DNA of 64,000 bases, from the NCBI RefSeq assembly GCF_002950945.1, contig NZ_CP012673.1, positions 11,886,001 through 11,950,000 of the forward strand. Direction: 5' to 3'. Below, one piece after another: positions 16,527-24,763 of this stretch (positions are counted from its first letter, which is position 1; each line of letters starts with the position of its first letter). The stretch comes from Sorangium cellulosum (GTDB lineage Bacteria > Myxococcota_A > Polyangia > Polyangiales > Polyangiaceae). The notes under the pieces are model-generated. The model was given only the letters and a program-made list of their open reading frames with translations, had not been told where the DNA came from and ran no database searches. The position numbers and the translations under genes were made by a program.

Positions 16527-17741
16527 ATGAAGATCGACACTGGGGATACGGCCTGGCTCCTCGCTTCGACAGCCCTCGTCCTGTTCATGACGCCGGGACT
16601 CGCCCTGTTCTACGGCGGCATGGTGCGCCGCAAGAACGTGCTCGCGACGCTGATGCACTCGTTCGCGGCGCTCGCGGTCGTGAGCGTGCAGTGGATCGCC
16701 CTCGGGTATTCGCTCGCGTTCGGCACGTCCCACGGGGGGCTCATCGGGGGGCTCGACTATGTCGGTCTTCAGGGGCTCGCGCAGGTGGAGCGGGGCACGG
16801 TGCCCCACCTCGCCTTCGCGGCGTTCCAGATGATGTTCGCGGTGATCACGCCCGCGCTCATCGCCGGCGCGTTCGCCGAGCGGATGCGGTTCCCGGCCTA
16901 CCTGGTGTTCATCCTGCTCTGGTCCACGCTCGTCTATGACCCCGTGGCGCACTGGGTCTGGGCGGAGAAGGGCTGGCTCTTCGAGATGGGGGCGCTCGAC
17001 TTCGCGGGCGGCACCGTGGTGCACCTCGCCGCGGGCATCTCGGCGCTCGTCTGCGCGATCGTGCTCGGCAAGCGCTCGGGGTACCCGCACGAGCGGCACG
17101 TGCCGCACAACCTGACGATGACCCTGACGGGCACGGGCATCCTCTGGTTCGGCTGGTTCGGCTTCAACGCCGGGAGCGCGCTCACCTCGGGCGGGCTCGC
17201 CGCGCTCGCGCTGCTCGACACACACCTCGCGGCGGCGGCGGGCGGCGCCGCGTGGCTCTTCGTCGAGTGGGCGCAGCGGGGCAAGCCGACCGCGCTCGGC
17301 GTCGCGTCCGGCATCGTGGCCGGGCTCGTCGGCATCACCCCGGCGGCCGGGTTCGTGGCGCCCTGGGCCGCCGTGGTGATCGGCCTGCTCGCGGGCGCGG
17401 TCTGCTATTTCGCGGTCGTCTCGAAGGAGCGCCTCGGCTACGACGACTCGCTCGACGCGTTCGGCGTGCACGGCGTGGGCGGCCTGCTCGGCGCGATCCT
17501 CACCGGCGTCTTCGCCGAGAAGGCCCTGAACGAGGCCGGCCGCGACGGCGTGATCGCGGGCAACCCCGGGCAGATGGTCCCGCAGCTCGCCGGCATCGTG
17601 GCCGTCGGCCTGTACGCCGCGATCGTGACGTTCGTGCTGCTCAAGCTGGTCGACAAGGTGATCGGCCTCCGCGTGGCCGAGAGCGACGAGCGCGAGGGCC
17701 TCGACGCGACCGAGCACGGCGAGACCGGCTACGCGTTGTGA
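16527..17741 (+). CDS. amtB: Ammonium transporter, Amt/MEP/Rh family
   Basis: 404 residues, about 11 TM helices, the usual Amt length. Hallmarks: ALFYGGMVRRKNVL at the start, HWVWAEKGWLFEMGALDFAGGTVVHLAAG in the middle, LWFGWFGFNAGSAL, and the later histidine of DAFGVHGVGG, one of the pair lining the pore. It carries NH4+/NH3 across the inner membrane. ATG 16527 fits the family's N-terminus; GTG two codons upstream (16521) is equally possible, with no Shine-Dalgarno for either. No PII gene (glnK) is adjacent within the window, which is unusual, since most bacterial amtB genes pair with one. Confidence 0.95.
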   Translation: MKIDTGDTAWLLASTALVLFMTPGLALFYGGMVRRKNVLATLMHSFAALAVVSVQWIALGYSLAFGTSHGGLIGGLDYVGLQGLAQVERGTVPHLAFAAFQMMFAVITPALIAGAFAERMRFPAYLVFILLWSTLVYDPVAHWVWAEKGWLFEMGALDFAGGTVVHLAAGISALVCAIVLGKRSGYPHERHVPHNLTMTLTGTGILWFGWFGFNAGSALTSGGLAALALLDTHLAAAAGGAAWLFVEWAQRGKPTALGVASGIVAGLVGITPAAGFVAPWAAVVIGLLAGAVCYFAVVSKERLGYDDSLDAFGVHGVGGLLGAILTGVFAEKALNEAGRDGVIAGNPGQMVPQLAGIVAVGLYAAIVTFVLLKLVDKVIGLRVAESDEREGLDATEHGETGYAL

Positions 17742-17912
17742 CCGGTTCGACCGTATCTCCACGGGGCGCGCGGCGCGCGCCGCGGTGTCGCGGCGCCCGC
17801 ACTGGCAGCGCAAGTACCCCAAAAATCTAGAGAAAAGGGCGCCGCTGGACGCCCCTGCCGCGCTCGCTCTCCCGGTAAGGCGCCGCACGCGCGGCCGGGG
17901 CGCCCGTCGTAG

Positions 17913-17941
17913 TTGCCTCCCCCCGGGCGCATCGCTAGCTT
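17913..17941 (+). promoter_or_regulatory. Sigma-70-like promoter for yebC
   Basis: TTGCCT (17913-17918), 17-bp spacer, TAGCTT (17936-17941). The expected start near 17948 gives a leader of about 58 nt ahead of the ATG at 18007. A weak GGAGCAG Shine-Dalgarno precedes that ATG. Confidence 0.6.
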
Positions 17942-18006
17942 GCGCCGAATTTTCCCCCTGGGCGCGCGCCGCGGGTGCTCGCCCCGTCATCACGGAGCAG
18001 ACACGT

Positions 18007-18756
18007 ATGAGCGGCCATTCGAAGTGGGCCACCATCAAGCGGAAGAAGGGCGCGCTCGACGCGAAGCGCGGCAAGCTCTTCACGAAGCTCATCAAGGAGA
18101 TCACCGTCGCCTCGCGCATGGGCGGCGGCGACCCGAACGGCAACCCGCGCCTCCGCAAGGCGGTGAACGACGCCAAGGGCCAGGCGATGCCCGCCGATAC
18201 CATCAAGCGCGCGATCCAGCGCGGCACCGGCGAGATCGAGGGCGCGAACTACGAGGAGATCCTCTACGAGGGCACGGGCCCCGGCGGGACGCTCTTCCTC
18301 TGCGAGGCGATGACCGACAACCGGAACCGCACCGTCGCCGAGATCCGGAAGATCTTCGAGAAGAACAACGGGCAGCTCGGCGCCGGCGGCTCCGCGCAGT
18401 GGGCGTTCGACAGGAAGGGGATCATCCTCATCGCGAAGGACGCGGCGACGGAGGACCAGCTCATGGACATCGCCGTGGGCGCGGGCGCCGACGACTACAG
18501 CGACCAGGGCGAGGAGTGGCAGGTGCTCTCCAGCGTCGAGGCGATCGAGGCCGTCGTGAAGGCCCTCGAGGACGCGAAGATCCCCGTGAAGTCGAGCACC
18601 GCGGGCTACGTGCCCAAGAACAAGAAAGAGGTCGCGGGGCGCGACGCCGAGGTCTGCCTCAACCTCGTCGACACGCTCGACGACCACGACGACGTGCAGA
18701 ACGTGTACGCCGACTTCGACGTGCCCGACGAGGAGCTCGCGAAGCTCGAGGGCTGA
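18007..18756 (+). CDS. yebC: YebC/PmpR-family protein
   Basis: 249 residues, standard length. It begins MSGHSKWATIKRKKGALDAKRGKLF, the invariant YebC start, and continues with GGGDPNGNPRLRKAVNDAKGQAMPADTIKRAIQRG and YEGTGPGG. YebC proteins have been described as transcription regulators (PmpR) and more recently as factors helping ribosomes at proline-rich stretches; which applies here cannot be told, but Pro-rich proteins are frequent in this window. A longer in-frame reading upstream (to 17785) lacks homology and spans the promoter. No ruvC/ruvAB neighbours, unlike many genomes. Confidence 0.97.
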   Translation: MSGHSKWATIKRKKGALDAKRGKLFTKLIKEITVASRMGGGDPNGNPRLRKAVNDAKGQAMPADTIKRAIQRGTGEIEGANYEEILYEGTGPGGTLFLCEAMTDNRNRTVAEIRKIFEKNNGQLGAGGSAQWAFDRKGIILIAKDAATEDQLMDIAVGAGADDYSDQGEEWQVLSSVEAIEAVVKALEDAKIPVKSSTAGYVPKNKKEVAGRDAEVCLNLVDTLDDHDDVQNVYADFDVPDEELAKLEG

Positions 18757-18847
18757 GCGCGGGCGGGGTCGTCGTCCGCGGCGCGCGCGGCGCGGCGCGG
18801 TGCGCGTCGCCCGCGCCGCCGCCGGCCCGGCGCGCGGGCGGCGCGCG

Positions 18848-19639
18848 TCAGGGCCGCCAGATCGGGAAGCTCACGATCGCCCACGAGAAGAACGCGTGCG
18901 CGAAGATCGCCGGCGGCAGGCGCCCGGTCCGGTGCACGACGCGGCCCCACACGAGGGAGCAGCCGAGGCCCGCGGCGACGAGCAGCGGGTTCGGGCCGGC
19001 GAACGGATCACCCAGCAGGAAGAGCGTGGGCAGGTGCGCGGCGGCGAACAGCGCGCTCGAGAGCAGCCAGGCCGCGGTCGGGCCGAGCGGGCCCTCGAGC
19101 GCGCGCATCACGAGGCCGCGCCAGACGACCTCCTCGAGCGCGGCGATCACGAACACCGCCGCGCCGACGAACACGCGGGCGTCGGCGGATGGGTCGCCGA
19201 GCTGGAGGTAGAGGCGCAGGATCCACGCCTCGCGCGGCGAGCCCCGCGGGGCGAGGGTCAGCTGCACGGCCATGGCGAGGCCGTAGAGCGCCGCGGCGAC
19301 GAACGCGCCGCGCGCGAGATCGCCCGAGCGGGGGCGGAGCGCGGCGCGGAGCTCGCCGCGGCGGCGGAGCCACGCCAGGGCAAAGACCGCGAGCACGGTG
19401 TAGAGCGCGCCGGGCGCCGCGAGCATGGCGGACGAGCCGCCGCGCGCAGGGTCGAACGCGAACGCGGCGACGAGCGCCGTGCCGGCGACAGCGGCCGCGG
19501 CGATGAGCGCCGCCTCGCGGCGCGAGGCGCGCGGCGGCTCGCGTGGATCGGGCGGATCGCGCGGGTCGAGCGCCGGGACCGGGCCGGCGGCGCCGGGAAC
19601 GGCCGGAGAGGCAGGGGCGCCAGGGTCGTCGGGCGTCAT
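18848..19639 (-). CDS. CPBP-family intramembrane metalloprotease (CAAX protease/Abi type)
   Basis: 263 residues. A Pro/Asp-rich cytoplasmic N-terminus (1-40) is followed by about six TM helices. CPBP motifs: EEVVWRG (Glu169, Glu170, Arg174), FAAAHLP (His202) and a final HAFFSW. These form the glutamate/histidine active site of the Abi/CAAX prenyl protease family; in bacteria substrates are mostly unknown. The start ATG overlaps the coaBC stop by 4 bp (ATGA), so it is translationally coupled as the second gene. Bacteriocin immunity or maturation roles are known for relatives but nothing here supports them. Confidence 0.9.
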   Translation of the reverse strand: MTPDDPGAPASPAVPGAAGPVPALDPRDPPDPREPPRASRREAALIAAAAVAGTALVAAFAFDPARGGSSAMLAAPGALYTVLAVFALAWLRRRGELRAALRPRSGDLARGAFVAAALYGLAMAVQLTLAPRGSPREAWILRLYLQLGDPSADARVFVGAAVFVIAALEEVVWRGLVMRALEGPLGPTAAWLLSSALFAAAHLPTLFLLGDPFAGPNPLLVAAGLGCSLVWGRVVHRTGRLPPAIFAHAFFSWAIVSFPIWRP

Positions 19640-21087
19640 CGCGGGCACGGTGAGCACAGCTGCAAGACGCGATCGAGGATGCGGTCCGCGAGCACGGGCT
19701 TCGGCAACACGCCGAGCGCGTCGGCGGCGTCGCGGGTCACGAGCGTCGCGCGGTTGTCGTCCCGGCCGAACGAGTCCGCCGCGTGGTTGGCGACGATCAG
19801 GTCGACGCGTTTGTGCGCGAGCTTGTGCCGCGCCGAGGCGACCACCCGCTCGTCGGTGTCCGTCTCGACGGCGAACCCGACGAGCACCGGCGCCCGCCGC
19901 CCGCCGGCGGGCTCCGCGCCGGCGAGGCCGGCGCGCGCCGCGCCGGCGAGGCCGGCGCGCGCCGCGCCGGCGAGGCCGGCGCGCGCCGCGCCGACCTCGG
20001 CGAGCAGGTCGGGGTTCGGGACGAGCGGCAGCGAGGTGAGATCCGGCGTCCGCTTCAGCTTGGTCGCGTGCTGCTCGGCGGGCCGGTAGTCGGACACGGC
20101 GGCCGTCATGATCAACACGTCCGCGGCGCCGAGATCCTCGCCGAGCGCCTGCCAGAGCGCGCCGCGCATCGAGAGGGCGCCGCGCACGTCGACGCGCCGC
20201 GCGCCGGGCGGCGTCGAGAGCGACACCGGGCCGGCGATCAGCGTGACCTCGGCGCCGCGCGCCGCCGCCCGCTCCGCCACGGCGAAGCCCATCTTGCCCG
20301 TCGACCGGTTGCCGAGGAAGCGCACGGGATCGAGGTCCTCGAGCGTGGGCCCGGCCGTGACGACGACGCGGAGCCCGGCGAGATCGCGCGGGGCGAGCCG
20401 CGAGAGCGCCGCCGCCGCGATCGCCGCGGGATCGGCCATGCGGCCGAGGCCGCGCTCGCCCGAGGCGACCTCGCCGAAGACCGGGCCGACCAGCTGCACC
20501 CGCCCGTCGGCCTCGAGCGCGGCGACGTTCCGCGCCGTCGCGGGGTGCGCCCACATGCGGGGGTGCATCGCCGGCGCGGCGAGGACCGGGCCGCTGGCGC
20601 ACAGGGCGAGCGCCGTCACGAGATCGTCGGCGCGCCCCGCGGCGAGGCGCGCGAGCACGTCGGCGGTCGCGGGGACCAGGAGGACGAGATCCGCCTCGGC
20701 GGCGAGCGCGACGTGCAGCTCGCCCGCGAAGCCTGGATCCCACATCGTGTCGCGCACCGGCTCGCCGCAGAGACCGCTGAGCGTCATCGGCCCCAGGAAC
20801 TGCTGCGCCGCGCGCGTCATGATCGGGAGCACACGCGCGCCGCCCTGGATCAGGAGACGAGCGACCTCGGCGGCCTTGTAGGCGGCGATGCTGCCGGAGA
20901 CGGCGAGCGCGACGGTCGGCCGCGCGCCGGCGGCCGGCGGTGGCCGCGCGCCGGCGGCCGGCGGTGGCCGCGCGCCGGCGGCCGGCGGTGGCCGCGCGCC
21001 GGCGGCCGGCGGTGGCCGCGCGCCGGCGACCGGCGGGGCGGGGGCGTCAGGGGGAGGCGCGGGCGAGGACGGCGTTCGGCCAGACAT
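19636..21087 (-). CDS. coaBC: Bifunctional phosphopantothenoylcysteine decarboxylase / phosphopantothenate-cysteine ligase
   Basis: Makes 4'-phosphopantetheine for coenzyme A. 483 residues, longer than usual (about 400). A repeat-built Pro/Ala N-terminus (ARPPPAAG units, residues 23-57) precedes the CoaC domain with VSGSIAAYKAAEV, catalytic-type His125 in ELHVALA, and PAMHPRMW (172-179). The CoaB domain starts near 236 (VVVTAGPTLEDLDPVRFLGNRSTG) with AAVSDYRP and KLKR. In E. coli the PAMH position is Asn and the ASGERGLGRM flap carries Cys; both variants are found in other bacterial CoaBC as I recall. A second repeat (AARAGLAG x3) sits in a CoaB loop. ATGA-coupled to the protease gene. Confidence 0.95.
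   Translation of the reverse strand: MSGRTPSSPAPPPDAPAPPVAGARPPPAAGARPPPAAGARPPPAAGARPPPAAGARPTVALAVSGSIAAYKAAEVARLLIQGGARVLPIMTRAAQQFLGPMTLSGLCGEPVRDTMWDPGFAGELHVALAAEADLVLLVPATADVLARLAAGRADDLVTALALCASGPVLAAPAMHPRMWAHPATARNVAALEADGRVQLVGPVFGEVASGERGLGRMADPAAIAAAALSRLAPRDLAGLRVVVTAGPTLEDLDPVRFLGNRSTGKMGFAVAERAAARGAEVTLIAGPVSLSTPPGARRVDVRGALSMRGALWQALGEDLGAADVLIMTAAVSDYRPAEQHATKLKRTPDLTSLPLVPNPDLLAEVGAARAGLAGAARAGLAGAARAGLAGAEPAGGRRAPVLVGFAVETDTDERVVASARHKLAHKRVDLIVANHAADSFGRDDNRATLVTRDAADALGVLPKPVLADRILDRVLQLCSPCPR
19921..19992. repeat. 24-bp in-frame minisatellite inside coaBC, 3 perfect copies
   Basis: Three identical 24-bp units (19921, 19945, 19969) encode AARAGLAG three times in the CoaB domain, between the PNPDLLAEVG and VLVGFAVETD segments. 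The period is a multiple of three, so copy-number change keeps the frame. Confidence 0.95.
20921..21036. repeat. 24-bp in-frame minisatellite at coaBC N-terminus, 4 perfect copies plus a degenerate fifth
   Basis: Units at 20921, 20945, 20969 and 20993 are identical; the fifth (21017) has a substitution. They encode the ARPPPAAG repeats ahead of the CoaC domain. Confidence 0.95.
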
Positions 21088-21213
21088 GGAGCAGGTGCGA
21101 ACGTGGGTCGGGATCCGTCAACCTCGGTCGGGGATCCGTCAACCTGGGTGGGAGACGCCGCCCACCGTGGCACGAAAACGGGCAGCCGTACACGCCGCGC
21201 GGCGGGCGGGTGC

Positions 21214-21226
21214 TAGCCTCGCCAGG
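21214..21226 (+). promoter_or_regulatory. Extended -10 element, probable leaderless promoter
   Basis: TGC plus TAGCCT (21214-21219), exactly 6 nt before the GTG at 21226. No Shine-Dalgarno. Confidence 0.5.
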
Positions 21227-21753
21227 TGCGCTCTCCCGACCGGCCTCGGGGCCGCGCCCCGACAGGGGCCGAGCGGCTCATCACCGTGGCGACCTACAGC
21301 GAGGCCATGGAAGCGCAGATGGGGCGCTCGGCCCTGATCGCGCACGGCATTCGCGCCTTCATCGCCGATGAGCACGTGTCCACCCTGACGCCGCACTACA
21401 TCGGCAGGGCCCTCGGCATCCGCCTCCAGGTGCCGCACTCCGATCTGGAGAGGGCGACCGAGATCCTGAAATCGCCGCACAGCGACGAGGATCACGACAA
21501 CGACGAAGAGGACGATGCGGCCGAGCTCGACGGACCGAAGTGCCCGACGTGCGCGGCGCGCTACGCTTACCGCGAGTGGTCGCCGGGTCAGGTCCTCGCC
21601 ATCGTCGTCCTGCTCGGGCTTCCACTCCTCGTCCTGAAGAAGCAGTGGCACTGCCGCAAGTGCGACACCTACTGGAGGCCGGGCGCGGCGCCGCCGAAAC
21701 ACGGGAACCCCTACCGGGCGCCGCGCGGGGCGACGCTCCGCGGGAAACGCTAG
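21226..21753 (+). CDS. DUF2007-like protein with C-terminal zinc-ribbon and TM segment
   Basis: 175 residues. Residues 20-85 (ITVATYSEAMEAQMGRSALIAHGIRAFIADEH...LQVPHSDLERATEIL) look like the DUF2007 putative signal-transducing fold. An acidic linker follows, then CPTC (about 106-109), a hydrophobic segment AIVVLLGLPLLVL, and CRKC (about 142-145). The paired CxxC motifs suggest a zinc ribbon split by a membrane hairpin. GTG start supported by the -10 element 6 nt upstream; the first 18 residues are not conserved-looking. Divergent from coaBC and 46 bp before trpS. Function unknown. Confidence 0.75.
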   Translation: MRSPDRPRGRAPTGAERLITVATYSEAMEAQMGRSALIAHGIRAFIADEHVSTLTPHYIGRALGIRLQVPHSDLERATEILKSPHSDEDHDNDEEDDAAELDGPKCPTCAARYAYREWSPGQVLAIVVLLGLPLLVLKKQWHCRKCDTYWRPGAAPPKHGNPYRAPRGATLRGKR

Positions 21754-21799
21754 CTGCGCGCTGCTCGCCGGTGATTGGATCCCCACAGGAAAACGACCC

Positions 21800-22819
21800 A
21801 TGGCAACCACCGTCCTGACCGGCATCAAGCCCACCGGAACGCCGCACCTCGGCAACTACGTGGGCGCGATCAAGCCGGCGCTCGCGCTCGCGGAGACCGC
21901 GTCGAAGGCGCTCTACTTCGTCGCAGACTACCACGCGCTCAACGCCATCCACGACGCGCAGAAGCTCCGCGGCCTCGTCCTGGAGGTCGCGGCGACGTGG
22001 CTCGCGCTCGGCCTCGATCCCGCGAAGGTCGTTTTCTACAAACAATCTGACATCCCCGAGCTCTTCGAGCTCAGCTGGATCCTCTCCTGCTTCACGGCGA
22101 AGGGGCTCATGAACCGCGCCCACGCCTACAAGGCCGCTGTCGCCAGGAACCTCGGGTCCCGCGGCGGGACCGCCAGCGTGGACGACATGGACGACCTCGA
22201 CGCGGGGATCAACATGGGCCTCTACAGCTATCCGGTGCTGATGGCGGCCGACATCCTCCTGTTCAAGACGAATGTCGTCCCCGTGGGCAAGGACCAGATC
22301 CAGCACATCGAGATCGCCCGCGACATCGCGCAGCGGGTCAACACGGTCTACGGCCCGACCCTGGTCCTGCCCGAGGCGCGCGTCAGCGCGGAGACCGCGG
22401 TCATCCCGGGGCTCGACGGGCGCAAGATGAGCAAGAGCTACGACAACACCATCCCGCTCTTCCTGCCGCCGGAGAAGCTGCGCAAGCTCCTCTTCAAGTA
22501 CAAGACGGACTCGTCGCCGCCGAGCGAGCCCAAGGATCCGGACACCTCGCCGCTCTTCCACCTCTACCGGGAGTTCGCGACGCCCGAGGAGACGGAGGCG
22601 CTCCGGGGCCGCTACCGCGCCGGCATCGGCTGGGGCGAGGCGAAGGAAGCCGTGTTCGACGTGCTGAACCGCGCGCTCACCGAGCCGCGGCGGCGCTACG
22701 CCGAGCTCATGGCCGAGCCGGAGCGCATCGACGCCCTGCTCGCGGAAGGCGCGGCGCGCGCGCGGGAGATCGCGCGCGTGACGCTCGAGGAGACGCGCCG
22801 GACGATCGGCGTGCGCTGA
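21800..22819 (+). CDS. trpS: Tryptophanyl-tRNA synthetase
   Basis: Class I aminoacyl-tRNA synthetase charging tRNA-Trp in the cytoplasm. 339 residues, normal length. HIGH-type motif TGIKPTGTPHLGNYVGAI at residues 6-23. The KMSKS loop is intact in GRKMSKSYDNTIPLF near 210-224. GKDQIQHIEIARDIA, typical of TrpRS, lies between. The ATG at 21800 is preceded by AGGAAAACGACCC, an acceptable Shine-Dalgarno. It follows the DUF2007-like gene by 46 bp and converges on the VanW-like gene. No tryptophan attenuator or T-box structure recognised upstream. Confidence 0.97.
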   Translation: MATTVLTGIKPTGTPHLGNYVGAIKPALALAETASKALYFVADYHALNAIHDAQKLRGLVLEVAATWLALGLDPAKVVFYKQSDIPELFELSWILSCFTAKGLMNRAHAYKAAVARNLGSRGGTASVDDMDDLDAGINMGLYSYPVLMAADILLFKTNVVPVGKDQIQHIEIARDIAQRVNTVYGPTLVLPEARVSAETAVIPGLDGRKMSKSYDNTIPLFLPPEKLRKLLFKYKTDSSPPSEPKDPDTSPLFHLYREFATPEETEALRGRYRAGIGWGEAKEAVFDVLNRALTEPRRRYAELMAEPERIDALLAEGAARAREIARVTLEETRRTIGVR

Positions 22820-22884
22820 CGCGCTGCCCGCCGACGCCGGGGCGATCGGCGCGCGGGCCGCCGGCGCCCGGCAGCGATCACCCG

Positions 22885-24633
22885 TCAGCCGTCGTCGCTC
22901 TTCTTGCGGCGCCGCTTCTTGCTCTTGCCGTCCTTCGCCTCGTCGGCGGCGTCCTTCTGCCCCCGGGCCTCCCTCGTCGCCTTGCCCTCGGCGCCGGCCG
23001 CGCTCGCGGCCTGCATGATCGCGGCGCCCTCGGCGGGCAGCGCCTCGTCCCCGCGCACGCGGCCGCCCTCCCCCTCGCCTCGGTCCTCCCGGTAGGTGCC
23101 GAACCCCGCGCGCTCGCTCCAGCCTCGCTCGCCCGTGAGCCCCGGCTCGCGGCTCTCGACGGTGCCGCCGCCCGGCTCGGGGCCGGTCGCGCCCGGCGTG
23201 CGGACGTCCGGGCCCTGCGTCACCACGAGGTACTCGTCCGCGACGTACTCGGGGTGGTTGTCGTCGTCCGCCTTGACCTCCAGGTCGCGCGGGCCGCTGC
23301 CGACGTGGATGATCTGCGTGGTGGGCGGGTAGCTGTCGCTCCACTTCTCCCGCACCGCGTAGGCGCCGTCGCGGACGACCCGCGAGCTCGTCGTCCTGAA
23401 GCCGGGGATGCCGCGCTGGGCGAGCACCCGCTTCCCCTCGGGCAGCTTGGGCGCCGGGCGCTCGAGCTCCTCGAACGGGAGGACCTCGTCGATGCGGCGG
23501 AAGTACGTGACCGTGAGCTTGCGCGACGGGCCGAGGATCTCGGCGCGCACGACGCCGCCCGCGACCGTCTCGTGCAGCACGATCGGGAAGTCGAACGGGT
23601 TCCTGAAGCGGTAGTTGATCGTCGGGTAGACGACGGTCGCGTCGAGTCCGAGCTTGATGTAGTAGCTCGGGCGGGAGTGCGGGTAGCGCTCGACGATCTC
23701 GAGCCCCGCGAAGAACGCGGCGCCGTGGAGCGTGCCGGAGATCTGGCAGGTGCCGCCGCCGAGCCCGTCGACGAGCTCCCCCTGCGCGATGACGGGCGCG
23801 ACGCGGTACCCGTGCGCCTCGTCGCGCGGGCCGACCGTCTCGTTGAAGTCGAAGATCTCCCCCGGCATGACGACCACGCCGTCGAGCTTCGAGGCGGCGA
23901 GCCGGAGGTTGTACGTCCGCTCCTTGGACCTCGCGCCGGTCGCGTAACGCGTCTCGAAGTAGCCGAGCACCTGGTCGAACGTGACGTTGCCGAGCTGCGC
24001 GGCGGCGAGCTTCGGCGCGATCGTCTCGACGCTGGCCTGCGCGGTGTCCTGGCCCGCCCGGAGGGCCGCGTCGATCCGCGCGAGCGTGCCGTAGACGTCC
24101 AGCCGGTACCCGATCTTCTCGGGCTTGAGCTTCCTCGCCTCGAGGTCGACGTAGGCGTCGACCGCCGGCGCGTCGAGCTCGATCTTGAGGTCGAGCAGCT
24201 TGCTGATCGCCCGCTCGGAGTCGAGGAGGAGCGGGATCGGGATGTCGAGCGGCACGTCCTCGCCGTCGTGTTTCCGCTCGTGGGCGCGGCGGAGCGCGCT
24301 CTCGGGGCGGAGCGCCTCGCGGATGAACTCGGCGAGGCGGACCCGGTTGATCTCGACGCCGAGGTCGTTCCGGCGGAGCGCGCGCTCGGAGCCGTCCGGG
24401 AGCACGATCCGGATCTCCCCGGTGGCGTAGCGGCGCACGAGGTCGAGCGCGTTGGCCACGACGTCGCCGGTCATCGGCACCGGCGCCTCGGCGACGCGCA
24501 GGACCGGCGGGGGCTTCGGGCCGCTGTCCGGCGGCGGCGGCAGCACGAGGTAGGTGATGACGAGGCCGCTCGTGACGAAGATCGCCACCAGCGCGGCGAA
24601 CCGCCAGAGCTCCGGCGAGCGGCGAAGATCCAT
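22885..24633 (-). CDS. VanW-family protein with putative peptidoglycan-binding domain
   Basis: 582 residues. An N-terminal TM anchor (LWRFAALVAIFVTSGLVITYLVL, about 9-31) is followed by an exported region resembling the YoaR/PG_binding_4 domain (60-235). The VanW domain follows (about 260-400), with RTYNLRLAASKLDGVVVMPGEIFDFNETVGPR and GGGTCQISGTLHGAAFFAGLEIVERYPHS. The C-terminal 120 residues are charged and Lys-rich (KSKKRRRKKSDDG). VanW occurs in some vancomycin-resistance clusters but its function is not known; most are cell-wall-associated. ATG 24633 was chosen because a TTGACG-17-CAAGAT promoter ends 12 nt before it. No other van genes nearby. Confidence 0.88.
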   Translation of the reverse strand: MDLRRSPELWRFAALVAIFVTSGLVITYLVLPPPPDSGPKPPPVLRVAEAPVPMTGDVVANALDLVRRYATGEIRIVLPDGSERALRRNDLGVEINRVRLAEFIREALRPESALRRAHERKHDGEDVPLDIPIPLLLDSERAISKLLDLKIELDAPAVDAYVDLEARKLKPEKIGYRLDVYGTLARIDAALRAGQDTAQASVETIAPKLAAAQLGNVTFDQVLGYFETRYATGARSKERTYNLRLAASKLDGVVVMPGEIFDFNETVGPRDEAHGYRVAPVIAQGELVDGLGGGTCQISGTLHGAAFFAGLEIVERYPHSRPSYYIKLGLDATVVYPTINYRFRNPFDFPIVLHETVAGGVVRAEILGPSRKLTVTYFRRIDEVLPFEELERPAPKLPEGKRVLAQRGIPGFRTTSSRVVRDGAYAVREKWSDSYPPTTQIIHVGSGPRDLEVKADDDNHPEYVADEYLVVTQGPDVRTPGATGPEPGGGTVESREPGLTGERGWSERAGFGTYREDRGEGEGGRVRGDEALPAEGAAIMQAASAAGAEGKATREARGQKDAADEAKDGKSKKRRRKKSDDG

Positions 24634-24645
24634 GGGAGGGCGGCC

Positions 24646-24674
24646 ATCTTGAAAAGCCTTCCCCGAACCGTCAA
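24646..24674 (-). promoter_or_regulatory. Sigma-70-like promoter for the VanW-family gene
   Basis: Minus strand: TTGACG (24674-24669), 17-bp spacer, CAAGAT (24651-24646). The start would fall about 5 nt before the ATG at 24633, an almost leaderless message. Confidence 0.6.
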
Positions 24675-24763
24675 GCAAACGCCTCCGCGACGGGCGCGGG
24701 AGCCACGGGGCGACGCCGCGGGCTACGGCGCGGCGCCGCAGGCTTATGGGGCGGCGCCGCAGG

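Noticed and set aside
22885..24633. Vancomycin resistance gene
   Set aside because: VanW-family domain only; no vanHAX or regulators nearby, and the family is widespread in bacteria without resistance.
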